Of a DNA stretch of 8,744 bases, positions 1 through 6,768 are shown piece after piece. Source of the DNA: an uncultured Chitinophagaceae bacterium (GTDB lineage: Bacteria > Bacteroidota > Bacteroidia > Chitinophagales > Chitinophagaceae). Numbering within the stretch: position 1 is the stretch's first letter; the number at the start of each line of letters is the position of its first letter. The stretch is from contig CAMLEM010000051.1 in the NCBI GenBank assembly GCA_946479005.1, positions 1 through 8,744 of the forward strand, given 5' to 3'. The notes beneath the pieces were generated by a model that worked only from the letters and a program-made list of their open reading frames with translations, made no database searches and had not been told where the DNA came from. Made by a program: the position numbers and the translations under genes.

Positions 1-1
1 G

Positions 2-931
2 TTTGAACTGATGGCCGAAGAAAAATACAAGATGGAAGGAAAGATCCGTGGATTCTTCCACGCCTATGTGGGGCAGGAAGCCATTGCGGCAGGTTGTATG
101 ACCGCCATCCGCCCGGAAGACCTCCTGATCACTGCCTATCGCGACCACGGGCTCGCGATAGCCAAAGGCGTATCGGTGAACAGCTGTATGGCAGAACTTT
201 ATGGGAAGGCCACCGGCTGTGCGAAGGGAAAGGGGGGAAGCATGCATTTTTTTGGAAAGGATGTTGGGTTTTATGGAGGTCACGGCATCGTGGGAGCACA
301 GATCGGAACGGGAGCGGGGCTGGCATTTGCCGAGCAGTACCGGGGAACCGACAACGTGGTGCTTTGCTTTTTCGGGGATGGAGCTGCCCGCCAGGGTATG
401 CTTCACGAGACATTCAACCTGGCAATGCTCTGGAAACTGCCGGTAGTGTTCATCTGCGAGAATAATAACTACGCGATGGGCACTTCCGTAAAAAGGACCT
501 CCAATGTGGTGGAACTTCATAAGCTCGGATTGAGCTATGAAATGCCATCAGAGGTGGTGGACGGGATGCATCCCGAAACAGTTCACGAAGGCGTGAGCAA
601 AGCGGTGAAAAGGGCCCGCGAAAAGAATGGACCCACCCTGCTGGAGATCAAAACCTACCGGTACAAAGGGCATTCCATCAGTGACCCGCAGAAATACAGG
701 GGGAAGGAAGAGGTGGAAGAATATAAAAGCAAGGACCCGATCACCCAGGTGCTGAAAACCATCGCCGAAAATAAATATGCCAGCCAAGAGGAGATCGACG
801 TGATCAACCAGCGGGTGGACAACATCGTGGCCGAGTCAGTGAAATTCGCCGAGGAAAGCCCCTGGCCGGATGATGATGAAGTGCTGAAAGATGTGTATGC
901 CGATAAGAACTATCCTTTCATTGTAGATTAG
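2..931 (+). CDS. pdhA: Pyruvate dehydrogenase E1 component, alpha subunit (5' partial)
   Basis: This is the alpha subunit of the alpha2beta2-type E1, which uses thiamine diphosphate to decarboxylate pyruvate and pass the acetyl group to the E2 lipoyl domain in the cytoplasmic pyruvate dehydrogenase complex. The frame is already open at base 2 (F-E-L before the Met at 11) and family members have roughly 20-30 more N-terminal residues, so the true start lies upstream and the Met at 11 is internal. Numbered from that Met, the TPP motif is GDG at 122-124 followed by ENNNYAMGTS at 150-159. The YKGHSISDP loop at 218-226 matches the E1 alpha loop that is phosphorylated in mitochondria. The C-terminal end looks complete. 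No beta subunit or E2 gene is visible. A gap of 29 bases separates it from the TPR gene. A 2-oxoisovalerate (branched-chain) E1 alpha is the main alternative, but the motif spacing and length fit PdhA better. Confidence 0.93.
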   Translation, partial: FELMAEEKYKMEGKIRGFFHAYVGQEAIAAGCMTAIRPEDLLITAYRDHGLAIAKGVSVNSCMAELYGKATGCAKGKGGSMHFFGKDVGFYGGHGIVGAQIGTGAGLAFAEQYRGTDNVVLCFFGDGAARQGMLHETFNLAMLWKLPVVFICENNNYAMGTSVKRTSNVVELHKLGLSYEMPSEVVDGMHPETVHEGVSKAVKRAREKNGPTLLEIKTYRYKGHSISDPQKYRGKEEVEEYKSKDPITQVLKTIAENKYASQEEIDVINQRVDNIVAESVKFAEESPWPDDDEVLKDVYADKNYPFIVD

Positions 932-960
932 ATCAAAATAAAAACAAGTAACACCCCAAT

Positions 961-1653
961 ATGGCAGTAAAGAAAAATGTGAGTGACCAGGATAAGAATG
1001 ATGTGGTCATTGCACAAGCGAAGGATTTCTGGACCAGGTATAACAAGCCGATAATGATCGTTTCCGTGCTCCTGATCCTGGGAATCGGCGGATTTTATGC
1101 CTATAAGCAATTCGTCCGGGAACCCAGGGAAAAAAAGGCGGCCGACGCGATGTTCAAAGCTGAAGAATACTATCGCATTGATTCCATCAATCTCGCGCTG
1201 AATGGCGACGGCCAGTACGACGGCTTCCTCCGAGTGATCGACAAATACGGCAGTACCAAGGCAGGAAACCTGGCACATTTTTATGCCGGCGACATTTATC
1301 TCCGTATGGGCGATAATGAGAATGCCATCAAGCACCTGAAAAAATTCAGCACCTCTTCAAAGCCTATGCAGGCAAGGGCTTACAAGCTGCTGGCGGACGC
1401 CTACGCAGACCAGGGAAAAAACAGCGATGCGCTCAGCAATTACAAGAAAGCAGCCCGTCATTTTGAAGAAGATGAATCAAATTCCGCCGAATATCTTTTT
1501 TATGCGGCCTATTTTGCGCATCGCGTAATGCAGGATCAGAAGGAAGCGATCGCTCTGTATAAGGAGCTAAAGGAAAAGTTTCCCCGTTCACAGCGGGCCT
1601 TTGATGCAGACAGCTACCTGGCCCAGTTAGGCGTTTATAGCATAGAAGAATAA
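961..1653 (+). CDS. Membrane-anchored tetratricopeptide repeat protein (YfgM-like layout)
   Basis: This 230-residue protein has a charged cytoplasmic N-terminus (1-29), one hydrophobic segment at about 30-48, and a C-terminal TPR solenoid. Helical pairs resembling TPRs lie at roughly 102-131 (GNLAHFYAGDIYLRMGDNENA), 138-168 (ARAYKLLADAYADQGKNSDA) and 177-208. The order of a short tail, one TM segment and extracytoplasmic TPRs resembles YfgM, a periplasmic chaperone that associates with SecYEG. That is a resemblance in layout only, and the exact role is unknown. The ATG at 961 is preceded by A-rich sequence with no Shine-Dalgarno match. Its stop lies one base before the ribH ATG, which suggests coupled translation, but nothing in the sequence links it to riboflavin synthesis. 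Confidence 0.85.
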   Translation: MAVKKNVSDQDKNDVVIAQAKDFWTRYNKPIMIVSVLLILGIGGFYAYKQFVREPREKKAADAMFKAEEYYRIDSINLALNGDGQYDGFLRVIDKYGSTKAGNLAHFYAGDIYLRMGDNENAIKHLKKFSTSSKPMQARAYKLLADAYADQGKNSDALSNYKKAARHFEEDESNSAEYLFYAAYFAHRVMQDQKEAIALYKELKEKFPRSQRAFDADSYLAQLGVYSIEE

Positions 1654-1654
1654 T

Positions 1655-2164
1655 ATGGCTGATGTAACGAACAGCAGGCTGAAAGAATTTAACACAGGCA
1701 TTCCCGTTGCGGGGGATGCCTGTGTGGTTTTAGTCCGCACGGAGTGGAACGCCGCCATCGTGGATGAACTGGAGAAAGGATGTATCGAAGAACTGAGGCG
1801 CCACAATGTGCGAAAGATCCTCACCGTCACGGTCCCCGGCGCCGTGGAGATCCCTTTTGCCATCCGTAGATACTGGGATGCGGCCAAAAAAAAGAAGCGT
1901 CCCGATGCTTTTATCGCCCTGGGTACGGTGATCCGGGGAGATACGCCTCATTTTGATTATGTATGCCACGCCGTGACCGAAGGCGTACTCCAGCTTAACC
2001 TTTCTCTTCCTGTGCCGGTGCTGTTCGGCGTTCTCACTGTAGATAAGGAAGAACAGGCACGCGAAAGGATCGGCGGCCTCCACGGGCATAAAGGGGAAGA
2101 AGCCGCCCTGGGCGCTTTAAAAATGATCGCCCTGAATCGCTCCATCAGTAAAAACCAAGATTGA
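1655..2164 (+). CDS. ribH: 6,7-dimethyl-8-ribityllumazine synthase
   Basis: The enzyme condenses 5-amino-6-ribitylamino-uracil with 3,4-dihydroxy-2-butanone 4-phosphate to give lumazine, the penultimate step of riboflavin synthesis. At 169 residues it has the usual length. The family signatures are visible: Trp31-Asn32 at the substrate-stacking position held by Phe22 in the Bacillus enzyme, VPGAVEIP at 60-67, ALGTVIRGDTPHFDYV at 88-103 with the catalytic His99, PVLFGVLT at 121-128, and Arg138 followed by GHKGEEAA at 144-151 for the phosphate and subunit contacts. No other rib gene is nearby. The ATG is one base after the upstream stop, and its own TGA overlaps the next gene's TTG start by four bases. 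The assignment is secure. Confidence 0.96.
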   Translation: MADVTNSRLKEFNTGIPVAGDACVVLVRTEWNAAIVDELEKGCIEELRRHNVRKILTVTVPGAVEIPFAIRRYWDAAKKKKRPDAFIALGTVIRGDTPHFDYVCHAVTEGVLQLNLSLPVPVLFGVLTVDKEEQARERIGGLHGHKGEEAALGALKMIALNRSISKNQD

Positions 2165-2880
2165 ACGTTCAATTATTCATACCCTGCTTTGTAGATCAAC
2201 TCTATCCCGACACGGCATTCAATATGATCAGCGTGCTGGAGAAAGCAGGCTGCAGCGTGAAATACAACCCGGATCAGACCTGTTGTGGTCAGCCGGCATT
2301 TAACGCGGGATTCTGGGACGATGCGAAACCGGTTTGTTCCAAATTCATCAGGGACTTTGAGGGGGATGATTATGTTGTTGCTCCCAGTGCCAGCTGCGTG
2401 GGCTTCGTTCGCAACTATTATGAGAAGCTCTTCCTGAATTCCTCGCTGCACCACGAAATGTTCAGCCTGCAGCGAAGGATCTTTGAATTTTCGGAATTCC
2501 TGGTGAATGTGGTCAATAAAGAGGACCTGGGCGCAGTATTGAACGGGAAAGCCACTTACCACGACAGCTGTGCCGGATTGAGAGAGTGCGGGATCAAACA
2601 AGAGCCCCGGCGGCTTTTATCGCGGGTGAAAGGATTGGAGATCGTGGAGATGAATGATGTGGAAACCTGTTGCGGGTTCGGAGGCACCTTTGCCGTGAAA
2701 TTCGAAGCGATCTCCGTGGCAATGGCCGAACAAAAAGTGGAGAATGCCCTGGCTACGGGGGCTAGATACCTGATCTCTACGGATCTTTCCTGCCTGATGC
2801 ATTTGCAGGGTTATATCGATCAAAAAGGATATGATCTGAAAACAATGCACGTGGCCGACGTACTGGCATCCACTCAATAA
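2161..2880 (+). CDS. (Fe-S)-binding CCG-domain protein, LutA/YkgE family
   Basis: This 239-residue protein has two cysteine-rich (CCG) domains. The first contains Cys9 (FIPCF), Cys41-Cys42-Gly43 (TCCGQPAFN) and Cys79 (PSASC). The second contains Cys137, Cys143, Cys170-Cys171-Gly172 (TCCGFGGTFAVKF) and Cys211 (TDLSCLMHL). This matches LutA/YkgE, one of three proteins of the LutABC L-lactate oxidation system, and also the C-terminal domain of GlcF and heterodisulfide reductase subunit B, where such cysteines ligate Fe-S clusters. TTG at 2161 is chosen as the start because the next in-frame ATG (residue 22) would remove the conserved LFIPC segment. The TTG overlaps the ribH TGA. No lutB or lutC partner is in the window, so the electron-transfer partner and substrate are unknown and a lutA symbol is not justified. 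Confidence 0.9.
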   Translation: MNVQLFIPCFVDQLYPDTAFNMISVLEKAGCSVKYNPDQTCCGQPAFNAGFWDDAKPVCSKFIRDFEGDDYVVAPSASCVGFVRNYYEKLFLNSSLHHEMFSLQRRIFEFSEFLVNVVNKEDLGAVLNGKATYHDSCAGLRECGIKQEPRRLLSRVKGLEIVEMNDVETCCGFGGTFAVKFEAISVAMAEQKVENALATGARYLISTDLSCLMHLQGYIDQKGYDLKTMHVADVLASTQ

Positions 2881-2885
2881 AGTCT

Positions 2886-3296
2886 ATGAATTACTGGCTC
2901 GTAAAATCAGAACCATCTCATTACTCTTTCGACCAGCTTCGGGAAGAAAAAGAAACCGCCTGGACAGGCATCCGCAATTTTGCAGCCCGCCTGCACCTGC
3001 GCGCAATGAAAAAAGGCGACCAGGTATTTTTCTATCATAGCAATGAAGGCCTGGCGATCGTGGGAACAGCGACCGTGGTGAAAGAGGCCTACCCGGATCC
3101 GACAGCAAAAGGGGGTGACTGGTCGGCGGTTGATATCCGTTTCCAAAAGAAATTCAAACATCCCGTTACGCTGGATGCCATAAAAAAAGAAAAAGCCCTC
3201 GCCAATATGGCGCTGGTTCGCATCAGCCGCCTTTCTACGCAGCCCGTAACGGAAGATGAATGGAAAGCCGTTATGAAGCTTGCCGGAGAATCCTGA
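2886..3296 (+). CDS. Stand-alone EVE-domain protein
   Basis: The 136 residues form a single EVE domain of the PUA-like fold. Visible signatures are the N-terminal MNYWLVKSEP, WTGIRN at 26-31 followed by a basic helix (RLHLRAMKKGD), the GDQVFFYHSN strand at 44-53, Trp79, and RLSTQPVTEDEW at 115-126. Family members such as human THYN1 hold modified bases in an aromatic pocket, and prokaryotic ones are proposed to bind modified DNA or RNA. The ligand of this protein cannot be read from its sequence. It starts five bases after the upstream stop without a Shine-Dalgarno match. EVE domains also occur fused to restriction enzymes, but no nuclease or methylase gene is adjacent here, so a housekeeping nucleic-acid role is more likely. 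Confidence 0.9.
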   Translation: MNYWLVKSEPSHYSFDQLREEKETAWTGIRNFAARLHLRAMKKGDQVFFYHSNEGLAIVGTATVVKEAYPDPTAKGGDWSAVDIRFQKKFKHPVTLDAIKKEKALANMALVRISRLSTQPVTEDEWKAVMKLAGES

Positions 3297-3319
3297 ACAG
3301 GAGCCTCCCGGTTTAATTT

Positions 3320-3327
3320 TACATTTG
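3320..3327 (+). promoter_or_regulatory. Possible Bacteroidota -7 box before the sirtuin gene
   Basis: TACATTTG matches the Bacteroidota -7 consensus TAnnTTTG and sits in AT-rich sequence in the largest gap of the plus-strand block. It ends only three bases before the ATG at 3331, so a transcript from it would be nearly leaderless. I see no TTTG-like -33 element at the expected distance of about 19-21 bases upstream. It may be a weak internal promoter or chance. Confidence 0.25.
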
Positions 3328-3330
3328 AGA

Positions 3331-4032
3331 ATGAAGAAAAAACTCGTCGTTTTGACCGGCGCCGGCATCAGCGCGGAAAGCGGGTTAAAAACATTTCGCG
3401 ACAGTGACGGTTTATGGGAAGGCTATGATGTAAGAGAGGTTGCCACCCCCGGCGCCTGGAGAAAGGACCCTTCCCGGGTGCTGGATTTTTACAATCTGAG
3501 AAGAAGGGATGTGCTTTCCGCGCAGCCTAATGATGCGCATAAAGGACTCGCTGAGCTTGAACAATACTTCGACGTTACCATCATCACACAGAATATCGAC
3601 GACCTCCACGAGCGGGGAGGTTCATCGAGGATCATCCATCTCCACGGCGAGATCTTTAAAATGCGAAGCGAAAGGAGTGATGAGCTTGTATACCCGATAC
3701 GCGATGATATCAGGCTTGGCGATCTCGCGGAAGACGGCGCCCAGCTTCGTCCCCATATCGTTTGGTTTGAAGAAGCCGTGCCGGCCATGGAGCTGGCTGT
3801 GCCCGTGGTGAACAGCGCAGACATTTTTGCCGTTATTGGCACCTCCCTGGCGGTTTACCCTGCAGCGGGGCTTGTTCATTATACTTCCCCCGGCACGCCA
3901 ATCTATGTAATAGATAAACAGATCCCTTCGATGGCGACAGGTAAATCAGTTCACTGCATCGAGAAGCCGGCTACCCAGGGTGTGAGAGAACTGATCGGTT
4001 TGCTGAAAGATCAGGAACCGGCAGATTCCTGA
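3331..4032 (+). CDS. cobB: NAD-dependent protein deacylase, Sir2 family class III (CobB/SIRT5-like)
   Basis: This enzyme removes acyl groups from lysine side chains using NAD+, releasing nicotinamide and O-acyl-ADP-ribose. The 233-residue form starting at 3331 is preferred over an in-frame ATG at 3280, because MKKKLVVLTGAGIS is the usual family N-terminus and the longer form would add 17 unconserved residues overlapping the EVE gene. Visible motifs are GAGISAESGLKTFRD at 10-24, TQNIDDLHERGGS at 86-98, catalytic His105 in HLHGE, GTSLAVYPAAG at 170-180 and an IYVID strand near 191. Tyr54-X-X-Arg57 is the pair that favours succinyl- or malonyl-lysine in class III sirtuins. The usual four zinc cysteines are missing (the only Cys is 209), and the FGE motif reads FEE at 146-148. 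The 3' end overlaps the convergent dehydrogenase by 22 bases. Confidence 0.92.
   Translation: MKKKLVVLTGAGISAESGLKTFRDSDGLWEGYDVREVATPGAWRKDPSRVLDFYNLRRRDVLSAQPNDAHKGLAELEQYFDVTIITQNIDDLHERGGSSRIIHLHGEIFKMRSERSDELVYPIRDDIRLGDLAEDGAQLRPHIVWFEEAVPAMELAVPVVNSADIFAVIGTSLAVYPAAGLVHYTSPGTPIYVIDKQIPSMATGKSVHCIEKPATQGVRELIGLLKDQEPADS
4011..4032. repeat. Perfect inverted repeat spanning the shared gene end, possible weak bidirectional terminator
   Basis: The arms TCAGGAA (4011-4017) and TTCCTGA (4026-4032) are perfect complements around an eight-base loop. The outermost triplets are the stop codons of the two convergent genes, one on each strand. Outside the stem, the minus-strand transcript continues with TCTTTC and the plus-strand transcript with AAAAACG, so there is no strong U-tract on either side. 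The stem is short and only moderately GC-rich. Terminator function is therefore uncertain, but no better candidate lies between the two genes. Confidence 0.4.
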
Positions 4033-5519
4033 AAAACGATCCCCTGCTGTTCCAGTTCCGCAAGCACGGGTTCATAGATCTCCGCGCGGGTGGGAATATG
4101 AAGACCCGTAAGGCGGATCTTTCCATTCAGGATGTTCCGGGCGGCAATGCCCAGGGGAAGGCCCACCGTTTTTGCCATTGCGGTGTGAAGATTGTTCTCG
4201 CCTTTCACGATGAGCGTGCTGCGAATGGACTTATCCTCGCCGTTCAACTGGTAACCGATCTCGTGCAGCATCACGATCATATCCTTGTCGTAGGGGCGGA
4301 GGGTGAGTTTTTTCTCCACTGCGAACTGGAGGATGTCAGCGGCGCTGCAAAATCCCTTATTCACCATTGTATCCTGGTCGTCCAGGCCGAGGAAGAACAA
4401 TTGTTTGAGCGTAAGATTCGCTTCGTGCATCTTATGGGCGAGATAGCGTGCTGCTTTATTCTTCACGTCATCTATCTCCACTTCCTGCAGGTTGCCTTCC
4501 ACATCGGCGGTCATAAATGAATTCGGGATCTCTGAACCCTGCTGGCTCACTTCGTTTTCCGCCTCCATCAGCTTCATCAGGTTTTCCATCATTGATTTGC
4601 TCTCGGCAAAGCGGTCGTTCAGTTTTTGCTGCAGCCATTCGCCAAAACCATTCAGGTCCATATGTTCCTTAAAGCATTGCTGCAGCGATTTACCATCCGT
4701 GTGATACATCGGCGTTTCATCCACCAGTTTCAGGTCGATGATATTCCGCCAGCCATACATAAAATCCGGATGGCGAAGCGTCGTTCTAACAAACGTTCCC
4801 GAAGATTCCAGGCCGTATAGACCCGCGTAGCTCAGTGAATCCCGGTTGGGATACCAGGCCAGGGGCCCCAGCCCGGGGATATCAACCATCCTCTCATTAT
4901 CAAAAAGCTCTTCATACAAAAGATGAACATCCCGGCCATTTTCCCGGTAATGCGCGCCGGAACGCCCCGCGAGTACCACGTTGCGTGGGTTCCAGCTTAT
5001 TTTATAATGCCAGGGATTGTCGTCGCTTTCCGGGGCTACGAGGCCGCCGCAATGAGAACGAAAACTATGCACGGTTCCTTTTTGCGCGTGGATCCTGTCA
5101 ATGATCTGCATCGCGCTCATATGATCGATTCCAGGGTCGAGACCCATTTCGCAGAGGAAGAGGATCCGGTTCTTCTCTATTTCGGGAACCAGTGCTTTCA
5201 TCTCATCGTCCACATAGGAAGCCGTAAGCAAATGCCTGTGATAACGTACACAATCACGGGCCACTTCGATATGAAGCGAAGGGGGGAGCAGGGAGATCAC
5301 GATGTCTGCAGTACGGATGTACTTGCCTCTTTCTTCCGCATCCCGGATATCGAAGGAAACGGCGGTGGCTCTCTGCGCGTGGTCCACCTTCGATTTCACA
5401 AGCTGGAGGTCGGCATCAGCCACGATCAATTTCCAGTTTTCCGTGATTGCGGTCTCCAGCAGGTAATCGATAAGTACAGTTGCTGATTTCCCTGCGCCAA
5501 ATAAAAGAATGGTTTTCAT
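4011..5519 (-). CDS. Saccharopine dehydrogenase family protein (LYS9-like)
   Basis: The 502-residue protein matches the glutamate-forming saccharopine dehydrogenase family, which interconverts saccharopine with glutamate and aminoadipate semialdehyde using NAD(P). It begins with a Rossmann strand and glycine loop (MKTILLFGAGKSA, 1-13), with Asp35 in the position expected to contact the cofactor ribose. ISLLPP lies at 76-81 and CEMGLDPGIDHM at 123-134. SHCGGLVAPESDDNPW at 155-170 resembles the substrate-domain signature. The C-terminus has AKTVGLPLGIAA at 449-460, then HIPT and IYEPVL. It is longer than the roughly 450 residues of yeast Lys9, mainly because of a charged helical stretch at about 297-365. 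No lysine-ketoglutarate reductase or other lysine gene is present, so the reaction is inferred from family. It lies 79 bases downstream of the GYF protein gene on the same strand. Confidence 0.88.
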   Translation of the reverse strand: MKTILLFGAGKSATVLIDYLLETAITENWKLIVADADLQLVKSKVDHAQRATAVSFDIRDAEERGKYIRTADIVISLLPPSLHIEVARDCVRYHRHLLTASYVDDEMKALVPEIEKNRILFLCEMGLDPGIDHMSAMQIIDRIHAQKGTVHSFRSHCGGLVAPESDDNPWHYKISWNPRNVVLAGRSGAHYRENGRDVHLLYEELFDNERMVDIPGLGPLAWYPNRDSLSYAGLYGLESSGTFVRTTLRHPDFMYGWRNIIDLKLVDETPMYHTDGKSLQQCFKEHMDLNGFGEWLQQKLNDRFAESKSMMENLMKLMEAENEVSQQGSEIPNSFMTADVEGNLQEVEIDDVKNKAARYLAHKMHEANLTLKQLFFLGLDDQDTMVNKGFCSAADILQFAVEKKLTLRPYDKDMIVMLHEIGYQLNGEDKSIRSTLIVKGENNLHTAMAKTVGLPLGIAARNILNGKIRLTGLHIPTRAEIYEPVLAELEQQGIVFQESAGS

Positions 5520-5598
5520 TGAAGCGGAAAATTAACGACAAAAGATGTAAAGCCTGCGGGAAAACACGCCGTTAAACTACTTTTTAATGACCGGTTCC

Positions 5599-6768
5599 TT
5601 AGTGGGAAGCAGTATGTGTGCCGATCTCTTTTGACTCGATGCGAATGATCTTATGAGTGACCTTCACACCGCGGTTGGATTTTTTCATTCCAATCGTTTG
5701 AGTACCGTTTGGCTGGATCGATCGGAAGCTGACATCCTCCGTCTTCACGATCTCTCCCCGGGGGTTTAAAAAATTCACTTCCACGGTCACCTTATCCAGT
5801 GTAAACGCGGAATTATTACTGATGGTGAGCTCCAGGTCGCGGATCCCGCCGAGGGCAGCAATGGTATAACTATTTGTTTTCACCGATACCTGGCCGGCGA
5901 TCTCGCTTGCGGTGACACTTTGAATACGGGGTTCCTCCCCTTTAGGGATGGATATCTTATGATCCGAACCTTCATCACCGGTTTTCACAGGCTGCTCACT
6001 CCGTTCTGTCAGCGCGGGTTTTTTCTTTCCGTTCGTTCTTTGTAACGGATCGTCAGCGGGAATGAATTCCTTGCTTTTACCTGCTGATTCCGATTCATAA
6101 TAAGATTCAGGAAGCATCACCTCGCTTTCTGGATCGGAATGGCTGACCGCTATCTCTTCCACAGGTTGCTCATCTGTTTGCACAGGGAGCCTTACCTGCT
6201 CGCCGGCTACAGGTCCGGAGGAGCCGGGCCTCATAAGCAGCATAACAATGGCGGCCCCCAAAATGAACACCCCGGCATAAACAGCGATATTCCTGATGGA
6301 CGCAGGTATCCCGGGAAGGAAATGCTTTTTGCCGCTCCGTCGGCTCTCCAGGGTCTTCACATATCGCTCTTTGATCTCATCGAGAGACATAGCGTATTTC
6401 GTTTCGATCTCTTCTTTTGGTTTCTCCACCGGCCTGAATCCACCCGGATCTTTCAATACCGCAGGAGAGGGTTTAACGGGATCCAGCGTTTCAGGTTCGG
6501 GCGGCAGTGCCACGAAAATGTGCTTATGTTGATGGACAGGGGTGCTTTCAGCAGGCTGCTGGGCGAGTTCCGGTTTTTTTTCCGCGATCGTGTTGCCGGG
6601 AGCGACCACCAGGTTCTTCAGCTCATTGATCTCGCCGGGGTTTCTCCAGCAGGCGCTCTGGCCTTCCACCCAAACCAGGTCGTTGGCCTTTAAACCCATT
6701 TCCCTCAGCTGCTCCAGGCTGAAGGGCCCAGTTTCCTTATTGCTTCGAAGTAAAATGTAGGTAGTCAT
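5599..6768 (-). CDS. GYF_2-domain single-pass membrane protein with FxLYD-like C-terminal domain
   Basis: Not a named protein. The N-terminus (about 1-53) is a GYF_2 (DUF4339) domain: MTTYILLRS, GPFSLEQLREMG at 14-25, LVWVEGQ at 31-37 and W41-R-N-P-G-E-I. A proline-rich linker follows (about 60-120), then a basic helix (129-149) and one hydrophobic segment at about 159-179. A long charged and acidic linker runs to about 285. The last hundred residues form a beta-rich domain (DLELTISNNSAFTLDKVTVEVNF begins at 311) ending in RSIQPNGTQTIGM, which resembles FxLYD-type domains. By the positive-inside rule the GYF part should be cytoplasmic and the C-terminal domain periplasmic. GYF domains bind proline-rich peptides, so a link between a cytoplasmic partner and the envelope is plausible but unproven. 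It is divergent from gyrA. Confidence 0.8.
   Translation of the reverse strand: MTTYILLRSNKETGPFSLEQLREMGLKANDLVWVEGQSACWRNPGEINELKNLVVAPGNTIAEKKPELAQQPAESTPVHQHKHIFVALPPEPETLDPVKPSPAVLKDPGGFRPVEKPKEEIETKYAMSLDEIKERYVKTLESRRSGKKHFLPGIPASIRNIAVYAGVFILGAAIVMLLMRPGSSGPVAGEQVRLPVQTDEQPVEEIAVSHSDPESEVMLPESYYESESAGKSKEFIPADDPLQRTNGKKKPALTERSEQPVKTGDEGSDHKISIPKGEEPRIQSVTASEIAGQVSVKTNSYTIAALGGIRDLELTISNNSAFTLDKVTVEVNFLNPRGEIVKTEDVSFRSIQPNGTQTIGMKKSNRGVKVTHKIIRIESKEIGTHTASH

Noticed and set aside
3280..3330. ATG at 3280 as the sirtuin start
   Set aside because: It would overlap the EVE gene by 17 bases and add residues with no family similarity. The ATG at 3331 gives the standard N-terminus.
2886..4032. 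EVE-domain protein next to a Sir2 protein as a possible defence island
   Set aside because: The sirtuin is a full CobB/SIRT5-type metabolic deacylase with the Tyr-X-X-Arg pair, not a Sir2 NADase fused to an effector. There is no nuclease, methylase, helicase or mobile-element gene nearby, and the genes sit in a housekeeping block.
4923..5486. 187-codon plus-strand frame opposite the saccharopine dehydrogenase gene
   Set aside because: It is a shadow of the real gene, with no recognisable motif and no start signal.
5520..5598. Promoter or terminator between the GYF gene and the saccharopine dehydrogenase gene
   Set aside because: On the minus strand there is TACATCTTTTG, two bases too long for TAnnTTTG, and no hairpin with a T-run. 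The evidence is too weak to annotate.
6139..6693. 184-codon open frame on the plus strand inside the GYF protein gene
   Set aside because: Its translation shows no domain pattern and it is antisense to a gene with clear GYF_2, TM and beta-domain structure. It is explained by codon bias.
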